In this document: positions 44,953-53,299 of the stretch, piece after piece | Layout of the letters: the number at the start of each line of letters is the position of its first letter | Numbering within the stretch: position 1 is the stretch's first letter | NCBI GenBank assembly: GCA_963730325.1 | Contig: CAVSRC010000019.1 | Span: 434,001-498,000 of the forward strand | Source: CAVSRC01 sp963730325 | Lineage (GTDB): Bacteria > Pseudomonadota > Alphaproteobacteria > Rhizobiales > Kaistiaceae | Reading direction: 5' to 3' | Length of the DNA: 64,000 nucleotides | The notes under the pieces: generated by a model | What the model was told of the DNA's origin: nothing | Seen by the model: the letters and a program-made list of their open reading frames with translations, nothing else | Databases searched by the model: none | Made by a program: the position numbers and the translations under genes

Positions 44953-47124
44953 ATGACCACACCTGCTTCCGCCGCCTTCGGCGCGTTCGAGACCGCCACC
45001 GCCCTCACGCCCGACGACATCGAGCGGCGCGCCCGCGCCCTCGCCGCCGACCTCACGCTGGACGAGAAGCTCGGCATGATGGACGGCGACCTGCCCTTCT
45101 GGCAGGGACTGGCCAAGATATCGGCGCCGCAGGGCTACAGCCGCGATTTCTGGGTGGCCGGCGCGGTTCCGCGTCTGGGTATTCCCGGCATCCGTTTCGT
45201 CGACGGGCCGCGCGGCGTCATCATGGACGGCGCCACGACCTTCCCGGTGTCGATGGCGCGCGGCGCCACCTTCGACCCGGAGCTGGAGAGCCGCGTCGGC
45301 GACGTTATCGGCCGCGAGATCCGGGCGCTCGGTGGCAACTATTTCGGCGGCGTGTGCATCAACCTGCTGCGCCACCCGGCCTGGGGCCGCGCCCAGGAGA
45401 GCTACGGCGAGGATTCCTTCCACCTCGGCATGATGGGGGCGGCGCTGGCCACCGGCGTGCAGAACCACGTCATGGCCTGCGTCAAGCATTTCGCCCTCAA
45501 TTCGATGGAAAACATGCGCCAGGACGTGGACGTGACCGCCGATGCGCGCACCCTCCACGAAGTCTACCTGGCGCACTTCAAGCGCGTGGTCGATGCCGGC
45601 GTCGCCTCGGTGATGACCGCCTATAACAGCGTCAACGGCGAATGGGCCGGCCAGAACCGGACGCTGATCACCGCGATCCTGAAGGAGATGTGGGGCTTCA
45701 CCGGCTTCACCATCACCGACTTCATCACCGGCATGCGCGACGCAAAAAAGGCGGCGCTCGCCGGTCAGGACGTCGAGATGCCCTTCGCCACGCTCTATGC
45801 CATGGGGCTGAAGGGGCTGGTCGAGAGCGGCGCGGTTCCGATGAGCCGCGTCGACGACGCGGCGCTGCGCCTTCTGCGCCAGCAGATTCGTTTCGGCCAG
45901 GGCCGCGATCCCGCCGGTTACGATCGCAGCATCGTCGGCTCGGCCGACAATCGCGCGCTCGCCCGCAAGGTGGCGGAAGAAAGCATCGTTCTCCTCAAGA
46001 ACGACGGCAACCTGCTGCCGCTTGCCGGCGGTGACACGCTTGCCGTCATCGGCCGCCTCGCCGCCGAGCCCAATACCGGCGACGGCGGGTCGAGCATGAC
46101 CCATCCGGACGGCGTGGTGACGCCGCTCGACGGCCTGAAGGCCGCGCTCGGCGACGCCGTCACCTACGACGACGGCAGCGACCTGAAGCGCGCTGAAAGC
46201 GCCGCCGGTGCGGCCAAGACGGCCCTCGTCGTCGTCGGCTACACCCATGCCGACGAAGGCGAATACATCCCGCCCAACCAGTTGCAGCCGCACGCCCATC
46301 TCTTCCCGCCACCGGGCCCCGGCGAGGAAGACCTTGCCGACAAGCTCATCAACGGCATGGGGGACAGCGGCTTCTCGCCCGGCGGCGACCGGCTGAGCCT
46401 GCGGCTCAGGCCGGAGGACGAGGCGCTGATCGCGGCGGTGGCCGCCGCCAATCCGCGCACCATCGTCGCGGTCATGGCGGGCAGCGCCGTCATCATGGAA
46501 GCCTGGCGCGCATCCGTGCCGGCCATCCTCATGCTCTGGTATCCCGGCCAGGAGGGCGGCCATGCGCTCGCCGGCATCCTCGCTGGCACGGTCAATCCGA
46601 GCGGCCGCCTGCCCTGCACCTTCCCGGCATCGGCCGAGCAGCTGCCCTTCTTCGATCGCGACGCCACGGCCATCACCTACGACCTGTGGCACGGCTATCG
46701 GAAGCTCATGCGCGACGGCAACGCGCCGGCCTGGCCGTTCGGCTTCGGCCTCAGCTACACGACCTTCACACACGCCAACCTGCGGCTCGCCGCCGACAGG
46801 CTCGCGCCAGACGACATGCTGGAGGCGACGGTGGACGTCACCAATAGCGGCGAGCGGGCTGGCGCCGACGTCATCCAGCTCTACGTCGCCTGCCTCGGCT
46901 CCGCGGTAGAGCGGGCGCCGCGCGAGCTGAAGGCATTCGCCCGGATCGCCCTCGCCCCTGGCGAGACCAGGACGGTGCATCTCGCGGTGCCGGCGGCCGA
47001 CCTTGCCTGGTTCGACGAAGGATCGGGCTGGGTCGTCGAGGAGACCGAGTACCTGGCGATCCTCGCCAGCAATGCCCAGGACGACGACCCGCTGACCGCC
47101 CGCTTCCGCATCGGCAAGGCGTGA
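44953..47124 (+). CDS. Glycoside hydrolase family 3 beta-glucosidase-like enzyme
   Basis: Retaining beta-glycosidase, 723 residues and no signal peptide, so cytosolic. The GH3 N-terminal barrel shows LTLDEKLGMMDGD, GIRFVDGPRGVIM, GRAQESYGEDSFHLGMMGAALATGVQ, ACVKHFALNSME and the nucleophile loop GFTGFTITDFITG with Asp256. This loop reads TDF where most members have SDW. The alpha/beta sandwich domain begins VAEESIVLLKNDGNLLPL, and the fibronectin-III-like tail includes WPFGFGLSYTTF. The start chosen is ATG at 44953; the frame is open 53 codons further upstream without homology. It leads a plus-strand trio with an oxidoreductase and a ThuA-like gene. Confidence 0.93.
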   Translation: MTTPASAAFGAFETATALTPDDIERRARALAADLTLDEKLGMMDGDLPFWQGLAKISAPQGYSRDFWVAGAVPRLGIPGIRFVDGPRGVIMDGATTFPVSMARGATFDPELESRVGDVIGREIRALGGNYFGGVCINLLRHPAWGRAQESYGEDSFHLGMMGAALATGVQNHVMACVKHFALNSMENMRQDVDVTADARTLHEVYLAHFKRVVDAGVASVMTAYNSVNGEWAGQNRTLITAILKEMWGFTGFTITDFITGMRDAKKAALAGQDVEMPFATLYAMGLKGLVESGAVPMSRVDDAALRLLRQQIRFGQGRDPAGYDRSIVGSADNRALARKVAEESIVLLKNDGNLLPLAGGDTLAVIGRLAAEPNTGDGGSSMTHPDGVVTPLDGLKAALGDAVTYDDGSDLKRAESAAGAAKTALVVVGYTHADEGEYIPPNQLQPHAHLFPPPGPGEEDLADKLINGMGDSGFSPGGDRLSLRLRPEDEALIAAVAAANPRTIVAVMAGSAVIMEAWRASVPAILMLWYPGQEGGHALAGILAGTVNPSGRLPCTFPASAEQLPFFDRDATAITYDLWHGYRKLMRDGNAPAWPFGFGLSYTTFTHANLRLAADRLAPDDMLEATVDVTNSGERAGADVIQLYVACLGSAVERAPRELKAFARIALAPGETRTVHLAVPAADLAWFDEGSGWVVEETEYLAILASNAQDDDPLTARFRIGKA

Positions 47125-47164
47125 CCCGCCGGCCGCACACCAGAAGACAAACCAGGAGAGAGCC

Positions 47165-48266
47165 TTGGACCCCGTCGGCATCGGCATCATCGGCTGCGGC
47201 AATATCAGCGGCGCCTATCTCACCGCGGCGCGCGGTTTCCCGATCCTCAAGGTCCGCGCCGTCGCGGACATGAACCGCGACGTGGCGGAAGCCCGCGGCG
47301 CCGAGTTCGGCGTGCCGGTGAAGAGCGTCGAAGATCTGCTCGCCGACCCCGAGATCGAGATCGTCGTCAACCTGACCGTGCCCGGCGCCCATGTGGCGGT
47401 CGGCCTTCAGGCGATCGCCGCCGGCAAGCACGTCCATTCGGAGAAGCCGCTGGGCATCAGCCTCGCCGAGGCGAAGACGCTGGTCGAAGCGGCCGAAGCC
47501 AAGGGCCTGCGCCTGGGCTCGGCCCCCGACACCTTCCTCGGCGGCGCCCACCAGACCTGCCGCAAGCTCATCGACGAGGGCGCCATCGGCCAGCCGATCG
47601 GCGGCACCGCCTTCTTCGGCACCGCCGGCCATGAGCGCTGGCACCCCAATCCGGGCTTCTACTACCTCAAGGGCGGCGGGCCGATGCTTGACATGGGGCC
47701 CTACTACATCACCGATCTGGTCAACCTGCTGGGGCCGGTGAAGCGCGTCGCCGGCCTTGCCTCGCGCCTGCGCAGCGAGCGGCTGGTGACCAGCGAGCCG
47801 CTCAACGGTACGCAGCATTCCGGTCGAGGTCGCCACCCATGTGGCCGGCACGCTGGAATTCCACTCCGGCGCGCTGGTGACCATCGTCATGAGCTTCGAC
47901 ATCGCCCGCCACGACCATCGGCCGATCGAGCTCTACGGCAGCGACGGCGCCATCAGCGTGCCCGACCCCAACAATTTCGGCGGTCAGATCGAGACCGCCA
48001 CCGCGGCCATGGCCAACTGGCGGGCGGTACCGACGGTGCACGCCTATGCCAACGGCAATTTCCGCATTCTCGGCGCCGCCGACATGGCACAGGCCATTCG
48101 CAGCGGACGGCCGCACCGGGCGAGCGGCGCACTCGCCTTCCACGTGCTCGAAGTGATGGAGGCGTTCCAGCGCTCCTCAGACACGGGCACCCATATCGTC
48201 ATCGAAAGCCGGCCGGAGCGGCCGGCCATGCTGCCGGTCGATCTCGTCAACGGGACGCTCGACTGA
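47165..48266 (+). CDS. Gfo/Idh/MocA family oxidoreductase; apparent frameshift
   Basis: NAD(P)-dependent dehydrogenase acting on sugars or glycosides. The N-terminal Rossmann fold has GIGIIGCGNISGAYL, VRAVADMNRDVAE and the EKP motif in GKHVHSEKPLGISLAEA; the catalytic-domain stretch GGGPMLDMGPYYITDLVNLLGPVK follows. TTG at 47165 is the start, with GGAGAG five bases upstream. The frame shifts near 47813: up to ...EPLNGT it is in one frame, and VEVATHVAGTLEFHSGALVTIVMSFDI and the rest lie in the next, to a stop at 48266. One surplus base restores about 366 residues. Left uncorrected, the first frame runs by chance into the ThuA gene, giving a false fusion. Confidence 0.9.
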
Positions 48267-48292
48267 ACGGCGCAAATATCGGGAGGAATTTC

Positions 48293-48934
48293 ATGCGCGA
48301 GGCAATGATCGTGTGGGGCGGCTGGAGCAATCATGAGCCGGAACAGGGCGCCCATATCGTCGCGGGCATGCTCGAGGCGGAAGGCTTCAAGGTCCGCATC
48401 GAGAACACCACCGAGGCATTCGCCGACCCGGCCATCGCCGAGATGAGCCTGATCGTGCCGATCTACACCATGTCGAAGATCGAGAAGGAGGAACTCGACA
48501 ATCTGGAAAAGGCGGTGCGCGGCGGGGTGGGCCTCGCCGGCTATCACGGCGGCATGTGCGACGCCTTCCGCGACGCGGTGGCCTATCAGTTCATGTGCGG
48601 CGGCCAGTGGGTCGCCCATCCCGGCAACATCATCGATTACCGGGTCAACATCGCCCGGCGCGACGATCCGATCATGCAGGGTATCGACGACTTCGACTAC
48701 CAGTCGGAGCAGTACTACATGCACGTCGATCCGGCGATCGAGGTGCTGGCGACCACGACCTTTTCCGGCGAGCACGCGCCATGGACGGCCGGCGTCGTCA
48801 TGCCGGTGGTGTGGAAGCACCGCTACGGCGAGGGCCGCGTCTTCTACTCCTCCCTCGGCCACGTCGCCAAGGAATTCGAGGTGCCCGAGATGCGCACCAT
48901 CCTGAAGCGCGGCCTGCTGTGGGCGGCCCGCTAG
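48293..48934 (+). CDS. ThuA-like domain protein
   Basis: 213 residues with a flavodoxin/glutamine-amidotransferase-like ThuA fold. Motifs are MIVWGGWSNHEP, LIVPIYTMSKIEKEELDNLEKAVRGGVGLAGYHGGMCDAF, QFMCGGQWVAHPGN, DDFDYQSEQYYMHVDPAIEVLATTTF and PVVWKHRYGEGRVFYSSLGHVAKEFEV. In rhizobia ThuA acts in trehalose/sucrose use with a Gfo/Idh/MocA partner (ThuB), where 3-keto sugars are intermediates. Here it follows the oxidoreductase by 26 bases and shares its operon with a GH3 glucosidase. A GGAGG ribosome site precedes ATG 48293. Substrate not known. Confidence 0.9.
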   Translation: MREAMIVWGGWSNHEPEQGAHIVAGMLEAEGFKVRIENTTEAFADPAIAEMSLIVPIYTMSKIEKEELDNLEKAVRGGVGLAGYHGGMCDAFRDAVAYQFMCGGQWVAHPGNIIDYRVNIARRDDPIMQGIDDFDYQSEQYYMHVDPAIEVLATTTFSGEHAPWTAGVVMPVVWKHRYGEGRVFYSSLGHVAKEFEVPEMRTILKRGLLWAAR

Positions 48935-48960
48935 ATCATGTCAGCACTGCCGGCGCCAGG

Positions 48961-49191
48961 TCAGCTTTTCTTGGTCGTGCTCTTTGCGGGCGCGCGTTTC
49001 GGCGCCGCGACGGCCCCGGTGGCGGCCTTGCGGCGCTTGGGCGCCGCCTTCTTGGCCGGCGCCGCGGGAGCCGCGCTTTCGACCTCGTGCGCCGCGCGGT
49101 GCCAATGGTCCTCGGCACGGCCGTGCGGATAGCCTTCCTGTTCCCAGATACCGTATGCGCGCTGACGGATCTTCTCTTCTCTGTCGGTCAT
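48961..49191 (-). CDS. DUF2934 domain protein with basic tail
   Basis: Short 76-residue protein. The first half MTDREEKIRQRAYGIWEQEGYPHGRAEDHWHRAAHEVE is the DUF2934 signature (RAYxIWExEGxPxGxxxxHWxxA), widespread in alphaproteobacteria and without known function. The second half is a Lys/Ala/Pro/Arg tail (PAKKAAPKRRKAATG...KRAPAKSTTKKS) resembling nucleic-acid-binding histone-H1-like tails. It stands alone, facing the ThuA gene. Confidence 0.82.
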   Translation of the reverse strand: MTDREEKIRQRAYGIWEQEGYPHGRAEDHWHRAAHEVESAAPAAPAKKAAPKRRKAATGAVAAPKRAPAKSTTKKS

Positions 49192-49313
49192 GGCCTCATC
49201 TCCGACTCACCACGTTTCGTCACACCCGTAGCAAGGTTAGTGCCAGTCTGTGACAATTCTTTGCCGCTGGCAGCTTAAGGGGGCGTCAACCCCGAGCGGC
49301 TACGACACGAGGC

Positions 49314-49868
49314 ATGCGCAAGCCTCACCTCGTTCATACGGCCGCATGGCGCGCGCCGCCGCGTGCCGGCCAGCGCCGGAAGTTCGATTTCGGCATCCTG
49401 GCGCCGCCGCTTGCCGCAACCGCGGTCGCCGTCCTCGCCCTCTTCTGGCTGCGCGCCGGCATGCCCCTGCCCGACGCGGCCAAACGCAGCTTCGTGCCGG
49501 TGACCCGTGGCATCAGCGTCGTCGATGGCGACACGATCCGCATCAACGGCAGGCTGACGCGGCTCACCGGCTTCAACGCGCCGGAAACGTGGAAACCGAA
49601 CTGCACGGCGGAGCAGCGCCTGGGTGAGGCAGCGACGGCGCGCCTGCGCCAGCTCGTCGACGGCGGCGAGGCCCGTTACGCCAGCGTGCGCTGCGCGTGC
49701 CGGCCGGGGACCGAAGGCACGATGAACTGCAACTACGGACGCGCCTGCGGCAGCCTTCGCGTCGACGGGCGCGACGTCGGCGACATCCTCATCTCGGAAG
49801 GGCTCGCTGTCCGCTACCGGTGCGGCACCACCGGCTGCCCGCCGTCGCCGCGCCCCTGGTGCGGATGA
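49314..49868 (+). CDS. Membrane-anchored staphylococcal-nuclease-like (SNase/TNase) domain protein
   Basis: 184 residues. A basic N-terminus leads into one hydrophobic segment (ILAPPLAATAVAVLALFWLRAG, about residues 28-49), so the protein is probably anchored or exported. The nuclease-like domain then shows ISVVDGDTIRINGRLTRLTGFNAPETWKPNC with the calcium-binding Asp and the RLxGxxAPE motif, and ends VGDILISEGLAVRY. The domain is short and several cysteines are present (C in the RCACRP segment and the terminal CGTTGCPP), suggesting disulfides. Activity is not certain. Confidence 0.8.
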   Translation: MRKPHLVHTAAWRAPPRAGQRRKFDFGILAPPLAATAVAVLALFWLRAGMPLPDAAKRSFVPVTRGISVVDGDTIRINGRLTRLTGFNAPETWKPNCTAEQRLGEAATARLRQLVDGGEARYASVRCACRPGTEGTMNCNYGRACGSLRVDGRDVGDILISEGLAVRYRCGTTGCPPSPRPWCG

Positions 49869-49878
49869 GCGGTGCCCG

Positions 49879-50391
49879 TCACATCCCCTTGATGTATTTC
49901 GCATTCTCGTCCCGCACCGGCGGCACGAAATCGGTTTGCACACCGAGGAAGCGGTAAAGCCTCTGGAAGTACGGCGCGCCGAATGCGTTCATCAATTCGT
50001 AGCTCCACAGAAACACGTCGTCGCGCTCCAGCAGCTTGGCAAACAGCGCATCGCCGGTGGCAAGGTCGGCAGCCGCCTCCTCCGCCGTCCCCCCGATCCG
50101 CCGCATGGTGCTCTGCGCCATGATGGAGCGGTCGCGCGACGTGAGCACGATCCTGATCCGGTCATAGCCGGCCAGCGGCCCGAGGATTTCCGGCAGGCTC
50201 GGGAATATCTTCGGGCGCATGTAGGGAATGGACCGGTGCAGGACGAGCTTGTCGGCGCCGATGCTGTCGTTGAAGCCATAGCCGTTCCATTCGCCGAAGG
50301 TCCGGCAATGCCCGATCACGAACGAGATCACCCGGGCGATAAAGACGCTGCCGGAGCTCTCCGGGCCGAGAACTATGCAGCATGTCGTCAT
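49879..50391 (-). CDS. Sulfotransferase-like P-loop protein of unknown function
   Basis: 170 residues. The N-terminus MTTCCIVLGPESSGSVFIARVISFVIG resembles the PAPS/P-loop strand-loop-helix of sulfotransferases (GxxxSGSxxxxxxL). A mid segment DRIRIVLTSRDRSIMAQSTMRR corresponds to the R...RDP..ag.S motif that binds the 3'-phosphate. A later LWSYELMNAFGAPYFQRLYRFLGV fits the family C-terminal helix. No nearby gene explains its role. It could also be a nucleotide kinase relative. The ATG at 50391 is preceded by GGAGACGCC. Convergent with the nuclease gene. Confidence 0.6.
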   Translation of the reverse strand: MTTCCIVLGPESSGSVFIARVISFVIGHCRTFGEWNGYGFNDSIGADKLVLHRSIPYMRPKIFPSLPEILGPLAGYDRIRIVLTSRDRSIMAQSTMRRIGGTAEEAAADLATGDALFAKLLERDDVFLWSYELMNAFGAPYFQRLYRFLGVQTDFVPPVRDENAKYIKGM

Positions 50392-50492
50392 GGCGTCTCC
50401 GGGGATCTCAAATGCGTCTGTGCGATGGCGCCCATGGGCGGCTGCCCGGTCCGAGAAACAAAGAAGATCTGGCGACCCAGGCGCGCCGGCCG

Positions 50493-51974
50493 CTACGTGC
50501 CCAGACCGCCCATCAGCAGGTATTTCATCTCAACATATTCCTCGATGCCATGGTGCGAACCCTCGCGGCCGAGGCCGCTCTGCTTGATGCCGCCGAACGG
50601 CGCTTCCGAGGTCGAGATGATCCCCTCGTTGATGCCCACCATGCCGTATTCCAGCGCCTCCGCGACGCGCCAGATGCGGCCGATGTCGCGCGCGTAAAAA
50701 TAGCTCGCGAGGCCGAACTCGGTGGCATTGGCGATGGCGATCGCCTCCTCCTCGGTATGGAAGCGGAACAGCGGCGCGATGGGGCCGAATGTCTCTTCCC
50801 GCGCCACCGCCATGGCCGACGTCACATCGCGGATCAGCGTCGGCTCGAAGAAATTGCCGCCGAGCGACTTGCCGCCGACCACGATGCTCGCGCCCTTGGT
50901 CAGGGCATCGTCAATATGCTCCTGAACCTTGGCGACCGCCGCCTTGTTGATCAGCGGGCCGGCCGTCACGTCGTCATCGACGCCATCGCCCACCTTGAGC
51001 CCCTTCACCGCGGCAGCGTACTTTTCGGCGAACGCTTCATAGACCCCGTCCTGAACCAGCAGCCGGTTGGCGCAGACGCAGGTCTGACCGGCATTGCGGA
51101 ATTTGGACGCCATTGCCCCCTTCACCGCCGCGTCGAGATCGGCGTCGTCGAAGACGATGAAGGGCGCATTGCCGCCGAGCTCGAAGCCGAGCTTCTTGAT
51201 CGTCGGCGCGCACTGCTCCATCAGCACGCGGCCGACATCGGTCGAGCCGGTGAAGGTGAGACCGCGCACGATCGGGTTCGACGTCATCTCGCCGCCGATC
51301 TCCCGCGATGAGCCGGTGATGACCGAGAACACGCCGGGCGGCACGCCGGCGCGCTCGGCGAGTTGCGCCAGCGCCAGCGCCGACAGCGGCGTCTCGCTGG
51401 CCGGCTTGCAGACGATGGCACAGCCGGCGGCAAGTGCCGGGCCGGCCTTGCGGGTGATCATCGCATTGGGGAAGTTCCACGGCGTGATCGCCGCCACGAC
51501 GCCAATCGCCTGCTTGATCACCACCATGCGCGAGGTCGGCCACGGCGAAGGAATGATCTCGCCGTAGATGCGCTTGGCCTCTTCGGCGAAGAACTCGATG
51601 AAGGACGCGCCATAGGCGATCTCGCCGCGCGATTCCGTCAGCGGCTTGCCCTGCTCGGCGGTCATGATGCGGGCGAGATCCTCCTGGTTCTCCATCATCA
51701 GGTTGAACCAGTTGCGCAGGATGCGGGCGCGCTCCTTGGCGACCATGCGCGACCACGGTCCCTGCGCCTTCTGCGCCGCCTCGATGGCGTGGCGCGTCTC
51801 GGCCGTGCCGAGCTTCGGCACATAGCCGATCAGACCGTCGTCGACCGGATTGGTGACCGGAATCGTCTCGGCGCCACCGACCCACGCGCCATCGATGTAG
51901 CACTTGTCCTTGAGCAGCGACCGGTCCTTGAGTTGCGCCTGAAGCGCTTCATGCGTGCGAACGTCCATCTTCAT
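50493..51974 (-). CDS. gabD: NAD(P)-dependent succinate-semialdehyde dehydrogenase family protein
   Basis: Aldehyde dehydrogenase of 493 residues, closest in motif to GabD. It has PWNFPNAMITRKAGPALAAGCAIVCKPASETPLSALALA, FTGSTDVGR, the general-base Glu265 in FELGGNAP and the nucleophile Cys299 in NAGQTCVCANRLLVQ, ending SEAPFGGIKQSGLGREGSHHGIEEYVEMKYLL. An AAGGAAAG site precedes ATG 51974; the in-frame ATG two codons later has better spacing. It lies 68 bases after the E2 gene on the same strand, so it may be the last gene of the sugar operon, acting on a pathway semialdehyde rather than on GABA-derived substrate. Confidence 0.88.
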   Translation of the reverse strand: MKMDVRTHEALQAQLKDRSLLKDKCYIDGAWVGGAETIPVTNPVDDGLIGYVPKLGTAETRHAIEAAQKAQGPWSRMVAKERARILRNWFNLMMENQEDLARIMTAEQGKPLTESRGEIAYGASFIEFFAEEAKRIYGEIIPSPWPTSRMVVIKQAIGVVAAITPWNFPNAMITRKAGPALAAGCAIVCKPASETPLSALALAQLAERAGVPPGVFSVITGSSREIGGEMTSNPIVRGLTFTGSTDVGRVLMEQCAPTIKKLGFELGGNAPFIVFDDADLDAAVKGAMASKFRNAGQTCVCANRLLVQDGVYEAFAEKYAAAVKGLKVGDGVDDDVTAGPLINKAAVAKVQEHIDDALTKGASIVVGGKSLGGNFFEPTLIRDVTSAMAVAREETFGPIAPLFRFHTEEEAIAIANATEFGLASYFYARDIGRIWRVAEALEYGMVGINEGIISTSEAPFGGIKQSGLGREGSHHGIEEYVEMKYLLMGGLGT

Positions 51975-52042
51975 CTTTCCTTGCTAGATACAATGTTCGA
52001 ACCGGGGCGCCCGTGGTTCGGCCGCGACTACGCGAGCAACCG

Positions 52043-53299
52043 CTACACGAGAAGACAGAACGGGTTCTCCAGCGCGCGCTTTACCTCCTGCAGCAAGCTA
52101 GCGCCAATCGCTCCGTCGACCGATCGATGATCGACCGAGAGCGTTGCGGTGAGCATCGTCGCGGCGACGATATTGTCCCCGCGGCATATGGGGCGTTTTT
52201 CGGCCACGCCCACCGCCAGGATGCAGCTTTGCGGCGGGTTGATGATTGCGGAGAAGCTCCCGACGCCGAACATCCCGAGATTCGAAATCGAGAAGCTGCC
52301 CCCCTGGAACTCGTGCGGCGCCAGCCTGTTCTCGCGGGCGCGCTCAACCAGCGATTTCATTTCTGTCGAGATCGCGCCGACCGACTTCTTGTCCGCGCCG
52401 CGAATGATCGGGGTAATCAGGCCGTTGTCGGTGGCCACGGCAACCGAGATGTCGACATCCTTGAATTGAATGACGGCGTCGTCGGTCCAACTGGCGTTTG
52501 CCTGCGGCACGCGGCGGAGTGCAATTGCCGCCGCCTTGATGATGAGGTCGTTGATCGAGACCTTCGACGCCGATCCCTCCAGGGCGTTGATTTCGGAACG
52601 GACGGCGAGCAGCTTGTCGATCTCGCAGTCTGCCGACAAATAGAAGTGGGGAATGGTCCTCTTGGCTTCGGAGAGGCGCCTGGCGATGACGCGACGCGCC
52701 GTCGAGTGAGGGATGGTGACGCCGTCGCGCGCCGCTTCGGCGCGCGCATCCTGTGCGGCCTGCGGTGCGATCTTCGTCGTCTCGATGGCGCGCGTGATGT
52801 CCAGTCTCACGATCCGCCCATGCGGCCCGCTCCCCGGAATTGTCCTGAGGTTGATGCCCGACTGGGCGGCCAGGCGTCGGGCCAGGGGGGACGCGAACCG
52901 TCGCCCCGGGGCCGGCCCGCCGTCATCGCGCTTCGGCGCCTCCGGGCCTGGTTCCGCGGAGCCGGCGACCGGTGAACCGTTCGGCGCATTCGGCGACGCT
53001 GTCACCGCCTGTGGCAATGCCGCTAATGCCGTTTGCGGCATTGCGGCAGACGTTTCGCCTGCCTCCAGCAATACGCCAATGACGCTGTCGACCGGAATCT
53101 GCTCAGACCCCGACGGGACGACGATCCGACCGAGCACGCCGTCGCATTCCGCCTCGATTTCCACGACGGCCTTGTCGCTCTCCACCTCGGCGATCACCTC
53201 GCCTCGGTGGACGGCGTCGCCTTCGCTCTTCGTCCACCGCGCCAGCGTGCCCTCGGTCATTCCCGCCATGATGACCGGCATGAGGACATTCTTCGTCAT
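52043..53299 (-). CDS. 2-oxoacid dehydrogenase complex E2 (dihydrolipoamide acyltransferase)
   Basis: Acyltransferase core of a pyruvate/acetoin/branched-chain-type complex, 418 residues. One lipoyl domain at residues 1-76 carries Lys43 in EVESDKAVVEIEAE. An Ala/Pro linker follows, then a peripheral-subunit-binding domain (FASPLARRLAAQSGINLRTIPGSGPHGRIVRLDI) and the catalytic domain with the active-site DHRSVDG near the end. The ATG at 53299 overlaps the E1 stop by four bases. No E3 (lipoamide dehydrogenase) gene is in the window. The specific acyl substrate cannot be told; the operon suggests a sugar-derived 2-oxoacid. Confidence 0.92.
   Translation of the reverse strand: MTKNVLMPVIMAGMTEGTLARWTKSEGDAVHRGEVIAEVESDKAVVEIEAECDGVLGRIVVPSGSEQIPVDSVIGVLLEAGETSAAMPQTALAALPQAVTASPNAPNGSPVAGSAEPGPEAPKRDDGGPAPGRRFASPLARRLAAQSGINLRTIPGSGPHGRIVRLDITRAIETTKIAPQAAQDARAEAARDGVTIPHSTARRVIARRLSEAKRTIPHFYLSADCEIDKLLAVRSEINALEGSASKVSINDLIIKAAAIALRRVPQANASWTDDAVIQFKDVDISVAVATDNGLITPIIRGADKKSVGAISTEMKSLVERARENRLAPHEFQGGSFSISNLGMFGVGSFSAIINPPQSCILAVGVAEKRPICRGDNIVAATMLTATLSVDHRSVDGAIGASLLQEVKRALENPFCLLV

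Noticed and set aside
44827..47202. 791-codon frame antisense to the GH3 gene
   Set aside because: Shadow of a complete GH3 enzyme; no motif and no ribosome site.
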